From: an uncultured Eubacteriales bacterium
Lineage (GTDB): Bacteria; Bacillota; Clostridia; Oscillospirales; UBA644
Assembly (NCBI GenBank): GCA_900547165.1
Contig: URFZ01000015.1
Coordinates: 1 to 58,527 of the forward strand
Length of the DNA stretch: 58,527 bases
Direction of reading: 5' to 3'
Shown here: positions 41,545-50,691 of the stretch, piece by piece
How positions within the stretch are numbered: position 1 is the first letter of the stretch
Layout of the letters: the number at the start of each line of letters is the position of its first letter
Translations under genes and position numbers: made by a program
Notes under the pieces: model-generated
What the model saw: only the letters and a program-made list of their open reading frames with translations
The model's database searches: none
What the model was told of the DNA's origin: nothing

Positions 41545-41545
41545 C

Positions 41546-42709
41546 ATGACTGAAAAACTTTATTACGACGACCCGTTTTTGTTTGAGTTCAACGCAACGG
41601 TGACGGAAGTCACCGAGAACGGTGTTGTGCTTGACAGAACGGCGTTCTTTCCCGAGGGCGGAGGACAGGCGGGCGACCGCGGAACAATAAACGGCATCGA
41701 GGTTTCCGACACAAAAACCGTGGACGGAAAGATAGTGCATTTCATTACATCTCCCCTGCCGCTCGGTGCGGAAGTCCTTTGCAAAGTGGACGCGAAAGAG
41801 CGTTTCCGCAAAATGCAGCACCATACGGGCGAGCATATCGTTTCGGGGCTTGCATGGCGCGAATACGGGCTGACGAACGTCGGTTTTCACCTCGGAGACG
41901 AGGACATGACGCTTGATTTTGACAAAGAGCCGACGGAGGAAGAGTTGCTGCGGATTGAACGCATGGCAAACGAAGCGGTGGCAAAAGACATCACCGTGGA
42001 GACGGACTTTCCGTCACCGGAAGAGCTGGCAGACATGGAATTCCGATCAAAAAAAGAATTGACGGACGCAATAAGAATTGTCACGATACCGGGATACGAC
42101 GTTTGCGCGTGCTGTGCGCCGCACGTCCGTTCAACGGGACAGATAGGGCAGATAAAACTGCTTGACAGAGTGCGTTGGAAAGGCGGCGTTCGCATTCACG
42201 CAAAATGCGGATTTGCGGCGCTGGACGATTACAACGACAAATATGCGAACGTGAAAAAAATCTCGGCGTCACTCTCCGCAAAACAGAGCGAGGCAGCAAA
42301 AGCGGTCGAAAGGCTTGCGGAAGAGCTGCGTGAAGTAAAAGCGAAAAACGCCGAACTTTCAAAACAGATAGCGACTTTGCGGGCGCAGAGTGCCGAACCG
42401 ACGGACGGAAATCTGCTGTTCTTTATTGACGGCGCGGACGCGGATATACTGCGGCTGACGGTAAACGAAGCCATGGAAAAATGCAGCGGCGTGTGCGCGG
42501 CGTTTTCGGGCGGCGACGGCACGGGATACAAGTTTGTTGCGGCATCGAAAAACGGCGGAATGAGAGAGTTTTCCAAAAAGATGAACGAGACTCTTTCGGG
42601 ACGCGGAGGCGGCAAAGACGATATGATACAGGGCAGCGTGGGCTGTTCAAGAAAAGAGATAGAAGATTTTTTTTGCACAGTAAAAGAAAAAGAGAGGCAA
42701 ACGGTATGA
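41546..42709 (+). CDS. alaX: Alanyl-tRNA editing protein AlaX (long form)
   Basis: The 387-residue protein matches AlaX-L: an N-terminal beta-barrel with the AlaRS-like segment TAFFPEGGGQAGDRG (about residues 32-46), the editing domain with zinc ligands in QHHTGEHI near 91 and CCAPH near 191, a coiled-coil linker (about 230-280) and a C-terminal DHHA1 domain ending with GRGGGKDDMIQGS. It hydrolyses Ser-tRNA(Ala) and related mischarged products in trans. It is coupled to the ATPase gene upstream (one base) and the lipoprotein gene downstream (ATGA overlap). Confidence 0.95.
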   Translation: MTEKLYYDDPFLFEFNATVTEVTENGVVLDRTAFFPEGGGQAGDRGTINGIEVSDTKTVDGKIVHFITSPLPLGAEVLCKVDAKERFRKMQHHTGEHIVSGLAWREYGLTNVGFHLGDEDMTLDFDKEPTEEELLRIERMANEAVAKDITVETDFPSPEELADMEFRSKKELTDAIRIVTIPGYDVCACCAPHVRSTGQIGQIKLLDRVRWKGGVRIHAKCGFAALDDYNDKYANVKKISASLSAKQSEAAKAVERLAEELREVKAKNAELSKQIATLRAQSAEPTDGNLLFFIDGADADILRLTVNEAMEKCSGVCAAFSGGDGTGYKFVAASKNGGMREFSKKMNETLSGRGGGKDDMIQGSVGCSRKEIEDFFCTVKEKERQTV

Positions 42710-43665
42710 AAAGAATACTTGCGGCATTGCTGACATTGACGCTGACGGTCGCTTTTCTTGCGGCGTGCAACGGCGGAAAAGACCCCGCTCCGACGGAGAC
42801 CACACCTAACGCGCAGACACAGCCGAGCGGTTCGGACATGAGCGTGACAGAGCCTTCGGGCGAACCCACGCCCGAGAACACGACGAAAAATACGTCGCAG
42901 AGCGAGAACACGGCTCAAAGCACGGAGCAGACCTCTGCCGAAACACAGCAGACGACAAAAAATCCGCTTATCGAGACTTCGGGTTCGGGCGGTAATTCGG
43001 GCGGAAACAGTTCTTCCGAAGACCTGAACAGATATTATGTACCCAACACATATTCGTACTTTACCCCGAAATCATCGGCGGTCTCGCTTTCGTGGTTCGA
43101 CGATGCGGTATTCATGGGAGACTCCCGTTCGGTCGGGCTTGTGGCATACACGGGACTGACGAACTCCACTACCGCAAAAGATTATACAAAAGTATCGCTG
43201 ACAATATTCGGCTATGATTCAAAAGCGGTCACAACGGTTGACGGCGTGGCTTGTACAACTTCGCAGGCGCTGCGCAAGGTCTCGTTTTCGAAAGTTTACA
43301 TAGCGTTCGGAATGAACGAGTGCGGCTATTCCAAATCGAGTTTTATCAGCAAATACAGAGAGGTCATTCGCGACATCAAGTCCATAAACCCGTCGGCAAA
43401 AATTTACGTTGAAGATATTTTGCCCGTAACGGCGACAAAATCCGCGAACTCGGATGTGTTCAACAACCCGAGAATAAACGAATACAATCAGGCGCTTATG
43501 CAGTTGGCACAGGAGGAGGGCGTTTACTTCCTCGCGGTTTCGGAGAACATGAAAACGTCGAGCGGAACGCTTCCCTCGGACGAAGCGGCAAAGGACGGAT
43601 TGCATTTCGGCGGTTCGCTGTGCAGAATTTGGCTGTATTACCTCAGAACGCATACGGGTAATTAA
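42706..43665 (+). CDS. SGNH/GDSL-hydrolase lipoprotein
   Basis: The 319-residue protein has a lipoprotein signal (lipobox LAAC with Cys21), a long Thr/Ser/Glu-rich linker (about residues 25-110) and a SGNH hydrolase domain: block I FMGDSRSVGL with the nucleophilic Ser near 143, the block III Asn in GMNECGY, and the Asp-x-x-His pair in KDGLHFGG near 304. It should sit on the outer face of the membrane and remove or move acyl groups. It overlaps alaX, but its function ties it to the downstream MBOAT and DHHW genes. Confidence 0.88.
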   Translation: MKRILAALLTLTLTVAFLAACNGGKDPAPTETTPNAQTQPSGSDMSVTEPSGEPTPENTTKNTSQSENTAQSTEQTSAETQQTTKNPLIETSGSGGNSGGNSSSEDLNRYYVPNTYSYFTPKSSAVSLSWFDDAVFMGDSRSVGLVAYTGLTNSTTAKDYTKVSLTIFGYDSKAVTTVDGVACTTSQALRKVSFSKVYIAFGMNECGYSKSSFISKYREVIRDIKSINPSAKIYVEDILPVTATKSANSDVFNNPRINEYNQALMQLAQEEGVYFLAVSENMKTSSGTLPSDEAAKDGLHFGGSLCRIWLYYLRTHTGN

Positions 43666-43744
43666 ACTACGGGGAAATACCCGACCGAAGTTTTACATCA
43701 CATCAAATAATATTACATTCACAATATTACGGAGGAATTCACAA

Positions 43745-44248
43745 ATGAAAAAGATTCTTGTTACGGTGCTTGCGGCGCTGACTGTACTTGCGATTGCGGG
43801 CTGCAAAGGTTCGGACACGAACAACACGACAAAAGGTTCCGACACGGAGCAGAAAACGACAGAACAGGCGCAGGCGTTCGACGCGGCGGCTGTCAAAGCG
43901 TCCATTCTTGAAAAAGTTACTTTTGACAAAGAAGTTGTGGAACTTAAAGCGGAAAACGCGCTTGTTGAATATTCGATAACGGACACAAACGTTAAGTGCC
44001 TTGCATACAATGCGGCGCCCGGAACATCCGCAGACCAGCTTGTAATATTTGAAGCACCCGATGAAGCGACGGCAAAGACAACGCTTACGCAGGCGCAGGC
44101 ATACATATCCGATATGGCGGGCGTTTACGAGAGTTACGCACCCGAAGAAGCGGCAAAACTGAACAATGCGGTGATTGCACAGAACGGCAACTATGTTGTT
44201 GTTGTGGTTGCGACGGACGCAACTCCTGCGGCGGCGATAGTGAAATAA
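43745..44248 (+). CDS. DUF4358 lipoprotein
   Basis: The 167-residue secreted protein has a signal peptide and lipobox LAIAGC (Cys20), a Thr/Lys-rich linker and a DUF4358 domain of about 120 residues. DUF4358 proteins of unknown function travel with SGNH, MBOAT and DHHW genes in clostridia. GGAGGA lies eight bases before the start. They may take part in extracellular polysaccharide O-acylation, which rests on context only. Confidence 0.85.
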   Translation: MKKILVTVLAALTVLAIAGCKGSDTNNTTKGSDTEQKTTEQAQAFDAAAVKASILEKVTFDKEVVELKAENALVEYSITDTNVKCLAYNAAPGTSADQLVIFEAPDEATAKTTLTQAQAYISDMAGVYESYAPEEAAKLNNAVIAQNGNYVVVVVATDATPAAAIVK

Positions 44249-44394
44249 ATCGCCCAAAGAAATATTTTTCCGCAATATAAGACGACATCATAATCTTTTG
44301 CGGGCTGAAAAAAGCACTCTGTCAAAGCATAAAAAATGCTCTGAATGCGGGCATTTTCAACATAACCATATCACTGAAAAAGGATACTCTCTTT

Positions 44395-45861
44395 ATGACT
44401 TTCAGCAGCATCCTGTTCCTGTTTTTCTTCTTGCCTGCGGCGTTGCTGTTCTGCCGTTACGACGTGTTCATTCCGCCGTCGGTTAAGCGCAGAATGTCGG
44501 TCCAGACAAAGAAAAAACATTTCAAAATCGAAAACCTGTTTATTCTGATTTTCAGCCTGTTCTTTTACGGGTGGGGCGAGCCGAAATATATCGTGATAAT
44601 GATATTCACGATACTGCTCAATTATATCTGCGCGCTTCTTATCCACTCAAATAGGACAAAAGGCAAGCAAGGCGCGGCAAAAGCGGTGCTTGTGGTTTCC
44701 GTTATCCTGAACCTCGGAATACTCGGATTTTTCAAGTATTTCAACTTCTTCCTGTCGAATATCAACAACATATTCGGACTTGACATTCAATTTTTGAAAC
44801 TTGCGCTTCCGATAGGCATTTCGTTCTACACGTTCCAGACGATGTCCTATACGATAGACGTTTACCGCAACGACGCAAAGGTGCAGAAAAACATCATCAA
44901 CCTCGCGGCTTACGTCACGATGTTTCCTCAACTTATCGCGGGACCCATCGTGCGTTATCAGGACGTGGCGGAGCAGCTTGAATACAGAGACGGCACGGCG
45001 GAAAAGTTTGCGCAGGGGGTGCAGAGATTCTGCATAGGTCTTGGCAAAAAAGTGCTTCTGGCAAACAATATCGGCGCGCTGTGGGACACGGTCAAAGTCA
45101 TGGAAAACCCGACGGTGCTTTCGGCGTGGCTGGGTGCTTTTGCGTTTATGTTCCAGATTTATTTCGACTTCTCGGGCTACTCCGATATGGCGATAGGCAT
45201 GGGCAAAATGCTCGGTTTTGAGTTTTTGGAAAACTTCAACTATCCTTATATGGCGCGGAGCGTGACCGACTTCTGGCGCAGGTGGCACATCTCGCTCGGA
45301 ACATGGTTCCGCGAATATGTCTACATTCCGCTCGGCGGCAACCGCAAGGGCACGGCGCGGCAGATACTCAACCTGCTTATCGTTTGGGGGCTGACGGGCT
45401 TTTGGCACGGCGCAAGCTGGAACTTCCTCTGCTGGGGTCTTTACTTCGGAATAATTCTCATCATTGAAAAAACTTTCCTGCTCAAGCGGCTGCAAAAAGC
45501 GCCGTGGTTCGTCGGAAGCGTTTACACGCTGCTGCTCGTTATTTTCAGCTGGATAATTTTCGCGGTTGAGGATTTCGCGCAGATACCGGTCTATCTCGGC
45601 TCGATGTTCGGCGTGAACACGTCGCTTTACGATTCAAACGCGCTGTATCTGCTTATATCAAACGCGATACTGCTCGTTATTCTCATACCCGCGGCGACGA
45701 ACCTGCCCGCAAGGCTGATGAAAAAAATATTCCCGTCCGAGGATAAGGCGGTGGCGGTGCAGACCGTTGTCAAAAACGTGTTCTGCATAGCGCTGCTCAT
45801 TCTTTCGGTCGCAAGTCTGGTTTCGGATTCATACAATCCGTTCCTCTATTTCAGGTTTTAG
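44395..45861 (+). CDS. MBOAT family O-acyltransferase (AlgI-like)
   Basis: The 488-residue polytopic membrane protein belongs to the MBOAT family, close to AlgI and DltB-type acyltransferases. It shows LPIGISFYTFQTMSY, the segment MFPQLIAGPIVRY, FWRRWHISL and the catalytic-type His in LTGFWHGASWNF. It should pass acetyl groups across the membrane to a sugar polymer. AAGGAT precedes the start. It is followed after nine bases by the DHHW gene, its usual extracellular partner. Confidence 0.93.
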   Translation: MTFSSILFLFFFLPAALLFCRYDVFIPPSVKRRMSVQTKKKHFKIENLFILIFSLFFYGWGEPKYIVIMIFTILLNYICALLIHSNRTKGKQGAAKAVLVVSVILNLGILGFFKYFNFFLSNINNIFGLDIQFLKLALPIGISFYTFQTMSYTIDVYRNDAKVQKNIINLAAYVTMFPQLIAGPIVRYQDVAEQLEYRDGTAEKFAQGVQRFCIGLGKKVLLANNIGALWDTVKVMENPTVLSAWLGAFAFMFQIYFDFSGYSDMAIGMGKMLGFEFLENFNYPYMARSVTDFWRRWHISLGTWFREYVYIPLGGNRKGTARQILNLLIVWGLTGFWHGASWNFLCWGLYFGIILIIEKTFLLKRLQKAPWFVGSVYTLLLVIFSWIIFAVEDFAQIPVYLGSMFGVNTSLYDSNALYLLISNAILLVILIPAATNLPARLMKKIFPSEDKAVAVQTVVKNVFCIALLILSVASLVSDSYNPFLYFRF

Positions 45862-45870
45862 GAGGTTGCT

Positions 45871-47019
45871 GTGAAAAAGAATACCGGATATATAATAACA
45901 ACCGTTGTTTTCGTCGTTTTTCTGTTCGGGCTGGCGATAGCGAACCTGATATACAGCCCCGACGATTTCTCGGAAACGGAAAACAGAATGCTTGCGACTT
46001 TCCCGAAACTGACGGCGGATTCCCTGTTCGGCGAGGACGGCGATTTCTGCGAAAAAACGGAGGAATACATCAACGACCGTTTTGTTATTCGTGACACGTT
46101 CACGGCGATAAACGCAAGCGCGGATTACCTTTTGAACAGGCGCGATATCGGCGGGATATGGGTCTGCAAAGACGGTTATTACATGACAAAATGCACGCCC
46201 GAAGAAGTTAACGAAAGAACGGTTTCTTCAAACGTTCTCGGCGTCGAAAAATTCTTTGAGAATTTGGACGGAAACAAATACTTTATGCTTGTTCCGTCAG
46301 CCTCTCTCATATACCGCGACAAACTGCCCGCGTTTGCGAACGAGTTTGACCAGCAAACGGAGATAAACAACATTTTTGCGGGCGTGACGGCGGGCAAAAA
46401 CGTGGATGTGAGGAACGCGTTCTTTGCTTCCGACGAACAACTCTATTACAGAACCGACCACCATTGGACAAGCGACGGCGCGTATACGGCGTATCGCGAG
46501 TTCTGCAAGACGGCGGGGCTTGAACCGCTTGAAAAATCGGATTTTGAGATAAAAACCGTTTCAACGGAGTTTCAGGGCACGCACGATTCGAAAGTTCTGC
46601 TCCCGTTTGCGGCAAAGGACGAGGTAAAACTCTATATTCCGAAGCAGTCCGAAACATTGAAAATAACGCACGACGGGAAGACTTCGGATTCGTTCTACGT
46701 TATGTCCGCGCTTGAAAAGAAAGACAAGTATCAGGTCTTCCTCGGCGGCAACTACGGCAGAGTGGACATCGAAACAGGCGTCAAAAACGGCAAGCGCCTG
46801 CTTGTTGTTAAAGACTCTTTCGCAAACAGTTTCGTTCCCCTGCTGACAACGCATTACGAAAAGATTTGTATGCTCGACCTGCGATTTTTCTCCAAAAACC
46901 CGGACGACCTTGCCGCGCTTATTGATGAATTCGCCCCGACCGACACTCTGATTCTTTTCAACATTGCGAACTTCATCTCCGACCCGACGATAAAGCGTTT
47001 GGCGATGTTTTCGAAATAG
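45871..47019 (+). CDS. DHHW/AlgX-type membrane-anchored esterase or acetyltransferase
   Basis: The 382-residue protein has an N-terminal membrane anchor (residues 6-27) and a SGNH-like domain with the hallmark YYRTDHHWTSDGAY near residue 190, a VKDSFANSF block and a late LFNIANFI strand, as in DHHW and AlgJ/AlgX-like proteins. With the MBOAT protein it completes transfer of the acyl group to the polymer outside the cell. The start is GTG at 45871, after GGAGG; there is no nearer ATG. It closes the operon. Confidence 0.9.
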   Translation: MKKNTGYIITTVVFVVFLFGLAIANLIYSPDDFSETENRMLATFPKLTADSLFGEDGDFCEKTEEYINDRFVIRDTFTAINASADYLLNRRDIGGIWVCKDGYYMTKCTPEEVNERTVSSNVLGVEKFFENLDGNKYFMLVPSASLIYRDKLPAFANEFDQQTEINNIFAGVTAGKNVDVRNAFFASDEQLYYRTDHHWTSDGAYTAYREFCKTAGLEPLEKSDFEIKTVSTEFQGTHDSKVLLPFAAKDEVKLYIPKQSETLKITHDGKTSDSFYVMSALEKKDKYQVFLGGNYGRVDIETGVKNGKRLLVVKDSFANSFVPLLTTHYEKICMLDLRFFSKNPDDLAALIDEFAPTDTLILFNIANFISDPTIKRLAMFSK

Positions 47020-47084
47020 GCAATGAAAAAACCAGGTTTCACATTTCCCGATATTAAAACAATTTAACTTTCAATCATAAAGCG

Positions 47085-47112
47085 AAACGGAGCGGCATTG
47101 CCGCTCCGTTTT
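47085..47112 (+). terminator. Terminator of O-acylation operon
   Basis: AAACGGAGCGGC (47085-47096) pairs with GCCGCTCCGTTT (47100-47111) around a three-base loop, with T following. Confidence 0.88.
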
Positions 47113-47127
47113 GTTTCAGCTTTGTCA

Positions 47128-47158
47128 ATACTTTTGCGGTTACAAACCGCAAAAGTAT
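47128..47158. repeat. 14-bp perfect palindrome, first of a tandem pair
   Basis: ATACTTTTGCGGTT (47128-47141) and its inverse (47145-47158) surround ACA. The core TTTTGCGGTT-N3-AACCGCAAAA is shared with the palindrome just downstream. Confidence 0.75.
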
Positions 47159-47160
47159 AT

Positions 47161-47207
47161 AAAAAAGCAAAGTTTTGCGGTTTGCAACCGCAAAACTTTG
47201 CTTTTTT
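47161..47207. terminator. 22-bp perfect palindrome, bidirectional terminator
   Basis: A perfect 22-bp stem (47161-47182 with 47186-47207) with a three-base loop has six A at one end and six T at the other, so it can end transcription from both the O-acylation operon and the convergent ECF operon. Beyond it, 47208-47347 contains no gene that I can support. Confidence 0.8.
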
Positions 47208-47347
47208 ATACTGTTTGATTTCTGCAAAAGACTATATTTTTTTATCGTTGAAGCATAAGGAATTTTGGATAAGAAAAATTTCTCGGAATGTGGTTTTTCG
47301 CATTTTCGGTCTTTTTGCGGTTCGGATGTCAGTTTCCGACTTTCAGT

Positions 47348-48055
47348 TCATATCCCGAATTTGGTTTTCAGGCGTTCAAGGACTTTGCCGAGAGGATAAG
47401 CGCAGACAAGCAGAAAAATGACATTTGAGACGGCGTAGACGAGAGTGAATGACGCGGACGAGACGACAAAGCCGAGATAGCGCCTGATGTTGAAATATCC
47501 GTCCGCCCAGAGCGTTGACCATACGTCCATGAGCAGAGAGTACAAGCCGCCCGCAAGTGCGCCGTAAGCGCAAAGCGCGACAAGATGTTTTTTCAGCACG
47601 GGGGCTAAAAGCCCCGCGATAAGTCCGACAATACCCCAGCTGAACATCTGGAACGGTGTCCACGGTCCCTGTCCGAAGTAAAAATTAGACAGAAGAGCGG
47701 AGAGCGCACCGACCATAAACCCCGCTTCGCCGCCGAAGTGGACGGCGGTTATTATGACAAGCGCGGCAACGGGTTTGAAACCGGGAACGGCGGCGAACGC
47801 CATTCTGCCGACGACGGAAAGTGCGACAAGGGCTGCAATGAGGACAAGCCGTTTGACATCGAGACTGCTTTTTTCAAAGCGCATAAAAAACGGAACTATC
47901 GAAAGCACGACGACGCAGAGACTTATCCATGCGTAACTGCGGGAGCCGAACACGAGCGCGCCGATAAGAACGACGGCGGGCACGAGCACGCAGAGAATAA
48001 GCAGGGTCAGCGTTTTTTTCAGTTTTTCCGATTTGTTTACTGTCGGGAGAGACAT
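47348..48055 (-). CDS. ECF transporter S component, CbrT-like (predicted cobalamin)
   Basis: The 235-residue integral membrane protein has about six to seven helices and the signature of the CbrT-like S-component group: AFAAVPGFKPVAALVII, GALSALLSNFYFGQGPWTPFQM and a WG-rich turn after it. CbrT binds cobalamin in the ECF transporter of Lactobacillus. The ATG at 48055 (MSLPTVNKSEK) has AAAGGA seven bases upstream; the longer frame lacks one. It is the last gene of the operon whose first gene follows a cobalamin-riboswitch-like sequence, which supports a B12 substrate. Confidence 0.85.
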   Translation of the reverse strand: MSLPTVNKSEKLKKTLTLLILCVLVPAVVLIGALVFGSRSYAWISLCVVVLSIVPFFMRFEKSSLDVKRLVLIAALVALSVVGRMAFAAVPGFKPVAALVIITAVHFGGEAGFMVGALSALLSNFYFGQGPWTPFQMFSWGIVGLIAGLLAPVLKKHLVALCAYGALAGGLYSLLMDVWSTLWADGYFNIRRYLGFVVSSASFTLVYAVSNVIFLLVCAYPLGKVLERLKTKFGI

Positions 48056-48136
48056 AACAAAGTCCTTTCGCAAGCAGTGAAAGACGGCATACAAAGAATT
48101 TTATATACGGTTGTTTCCGTCATTGAATTTATAAAT

Positions 48137-49837
48137 TTATTCTCCGCTCTTTTTCTGCGCTCTGCATTTTGCGACAACGCTTTTGCAGGTGACAGAGTTT
48201 TTCCAAAGACGGCGCGCCATGCGGTTGGCGGCGGTGGTGTAGAAATTGTTTTCGGAGAAAAAGCGGGTCGGAGTGTCGCAGGCAAGTATCTCACCGTCAA
48301 AGAAAAGAGCGCAGCGGTCGGCGTTTTCGGCGGCAAATTCGACGTCGTGGGTAACAATAAAAATGCAAAGCCCGTCATTTTTCAGCGTTTGCAGAAGAGA
48401 CGCCAAGGACGCTTTCGAAAAGGCGTCAAGCCCTTTTGTAGGCTCGTCCAGAAGCAATATCTTAGGTTCTGACAAAAGAGTTTTGGCAAGGGCACATTTT
48501 TGCTGTTCGCCGCCCGAAAGGTCGAGCGGATGTTTTTTCAGAAACGGTGTTATTCCGAGTTTTTCGGAAATTTCAGAAATACGTTTTTCGCGCTCGGGTT
48601 TTGACAGTCCGCACGCTTCGGCAAGTTCTTCGAGGTCTTTTTGAACCTCGTCGCGGACAAACACGGTCTGCGGGTCTTGCGGCAGAAGCGCGATGTTTTT
48701 GCGATAAAGCGAATTGCCCTTGAATTTGGCTATCGGAGTGCCGTTGATAAGAGTTTTTCCGCGATACGCGCGGTTAAGTCCCGCGATGACGTTCAGCGTT
48801 GTGGTCTTGCCGACACCGTTCCCGCCGAGCAGGCAGAAAATCTCTCCCGAGTATGCTTTCAGGCAGGTGGCGCGAAGCACGTCGGGCAGGTCGCGTTCAT
48901 AGCGAAACCACACGTTTTTGAGTTCAACTGCCGGCGTTTTATCTTTTTCCGCAGCGGACGAATCGGGTTCATCGGACGGCAGCGGAGCATTCGGAGCGGG
49001 CGCGAAGTTTTTTTCGAGGAAGTCCCTGCCCTCGCGAACGGTCAGCGGGCAAGTCTCCGAAAAGCCTTCAAGCGCCGAATAAATGCGGACGGCAGACGGA
49101 AGCGCCGCAAGCATGGGATGATTTTTGTTTATCGCAGCCAAACGTTTGCCCACGGCACGGGGCGCGTCGCAGACAACAATTTTTCCGTGTTCCATAACGG
49201 CGACTTTGTCGGCAACGGGGAAAATATCTTCAAGGCGGTGTTCGGCGATTATAACGGTAAGCCCGAGTTCGCGGTTGAGTTTTTTGAGCACCGAGACAAA
49301 TTCCGTTGCGGCTATCGGGTCAAGTTGTCCCGTCGGTTCGTCAAGCAGTAAAATGCGCGGGTTCATCACAGTCACGGCGGCAAGGTTCAAAAGTTGCTTT
49401 TGCCCGCCCGAGAGTTCGTCCGTGGATTTGCGGAAACTGTCCGAGATGCCGAACCAACTTGCGGTTTCTCCGACGCGCAGGCGTATCGTTTCGGACGGAA
49501 CACCGAGATTTTCAAGCCCGTATGCGAGTTCGTGCCAGACCTTATCCGTAACTATCTGTTCATCGGGGTTTTGCATAACAAAACCTATATCGGAGGCGGC
49601 TTCGCGGTCGGACAGAGAAGAAAGCGGCTTGCCGCAGAATTTTACGTTGCCGCATTTTTCCCCGCTCGGCGTAAGTTCGCGTTTAAGCAGTTTGAGAAGC
49701 GTGGTCTTGCCGCAGCCCGACGCGCCGCAGAGCAAAACAAAGTCGCCCTCACCCACTTGCAAACTGACGTTTTCGACGGCGGGAGTTTCGGTTTTGGGGT
49801 ATGTGAAAGTCAGATTTTCGATACTGAGTATTTCCAT
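48137..49837 (-). CDS. Fused ECF ATPase (two nucleotide-binding domains)
   Basis: The 566-residue protein has two ABC ATPase domains. The first has Walker A GASGCGKTT near residue 40, signature LSGGQKQLL, Walker B ILLLDEPTGQLDP and His in AEHRLED. The second has Walker A GGNGVGKTT near 345, signature LSGGEQQK, Walker B ILLLDEPTKGLDA and His in THDVEF. All key residues are intact. In ECF systems two ATPases (EcfA and EcfA') are usually separate; here they are one chain. The start lies inside the end of the T-component gene (28-base overlap), so the energising module is made as a unit. Confidence 0.94.
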   Translation of the reverse strand: MEILSIENLTFTYPKTETPAVENVSLQVGEGDFVLLCGASGCGKTTLLKLLKRELTPSGEKCGNVKFCGKPLSSLSDREAASDIGFVMQNPDEQIVTDKVWHELAYGLENLGVPSETIRLRVGETASWFGISDSFRKSTDELSGGQKQLLNLAAVTVMNPRILLLDEPTGQLDPIAATEFVSVLKKLNRELGLTVIIAEHRLEDIFPVADKVAVMEHGKIVVCDAPRAVGKRLAAINKNHPMLAALPSAVRIYSALEGFSETCPLTVREGRDFLEKNFAPAPNAPLPSDEPDSSAAEKDKTPAVELKNVWFRYERDLPDVLRATCLKAYSGEIFCLLGGNGVGKTTTLNVIAGLNRAYRGKTLINGTPIAKFKGNSLYRKNIALLPQDPQTVFVRDEVQKDLEELAEACGLSKPEREKRISEISEKLGITPFLKKHPLDLSGGEQQKCALAKTLLSEPKILLLDEPTKGLDAFSKASLASLLQTLKNDGLCIFIVTHDVEFAAENADRCALFFDGEILACDTPTRFFSENNFYTTAANRMARRLWKNSVTCKSVVAKCRAQKKSGE

Positions 49838-50691
49838 ACGATTGCCTCCTTAATTTCAACTGCGAACGGGATAAGCGAAAGCGCCGCGAAAGCGATGTAA
49901 ACGGCGACGGAAAGCGGCGAAAGCGGAATTTGCGAGACTTTGGGATAATAGTAGAAATCGACCGCACCGAGCGCCGAGCCGACGACGGAAAGCCCGACAA
50001 GGCATACCGTTGCCGCAAGCAAAACACCGTCACGCGGATAAAAACGAAACAACGAAAAACGGGTTCTGCCCGAAAGTCCGCTGCCCCGCGCTTTCATTGA
50101 CATAGCGGTCTGCATAGAACTTTCGAGCGACCACGCAATCATTGAAACAAAGACGCGGCAAGCGCCGCGAACACGGTCAACAATGCCTTTTGAAGAATAA
50201 AGCCCCATCGCCTTTTGGGCACGGCTGACTTTTTTGAGACGGCGTTTGAAAAGCGGAATAAAGCGCATGGCGCAGGAAATAACGACGGAGATTTTCGGGA
50301 GCGTTTTGCCGAAAAGGTAAAGCGTTTTGTCAGCGGTCATAATTTTGCCGAAGCATTTACACCAGAGCATAACGCCGCAGACTGCGACGGCAAGTCCGAC
50401 ACCGTAAAAAAGCGCTTCGAGCGTGACCGCGTTGCCGTTAAGGAAGAAAAGAGGGGTCTGACCGTTATGCGAAAACAGCGGATTTGTGACCGTGACAAGC
50501 AAAAACAGCGGGATATAAAAAGCAATGTCGGAAAGCCGTTCGCGGCGGCGGGAAAGAGCGACAGAAAAGAGTATTGCGCCGCAAAGCGCGGAAACGGTCA
50601 GCACGGGATTCTGCAAAAACGCAGAGATGAGAATGACCGAAAGAAAGTATAAAAACAGCGTTAGCGGGTTATATGAGCCGAATGCTTTCAT
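49810..50691 (-). CDS. ecfT: ECF transporter T component
   Basis: The 293-residue membrane protein begins MKAFGSYNPLTLFLYFLSVI and has four to five membrane helices, with the coupling helices of EcfT carrying SLESSMQTAMSMKARGSG, an xRG motif that contacts the ATPases. The ATG at 50691 is preceded by GGAGA and overlaps the DUF4430 gene stop by ATGA. It connects the fused ATPase with the S component. A dedicated T component suggests a self-contained (group I-like) transporter. Confidence 0.93.
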   Translation of the reverse strand: MKAFGSYNPLTLFLYFLSVILISAFLQNPVLTVSALCGAILFSVALSRRRERLSDIAFYIPLFLLVTVTNPLFSHNGQTPLFFLNGNAVTLEALFYGVGLAVAVCGVMLWCKCFGKIMTADKTLYLFGKTLPKISVVISCAMRFIPLFKRRLKKVSRAQKAMGLYSSKGIVDRVRGACRVFVSMIAWSLESSMQTAMSMKARGSGLSGRTRFSLFRFYPRDGVLLAATVCLVGLSVVGSALGAVDFYYYPKVSQIPLSPLSVAVYIAFAALSLIPFAVEIKEAIVWKYSVSKI

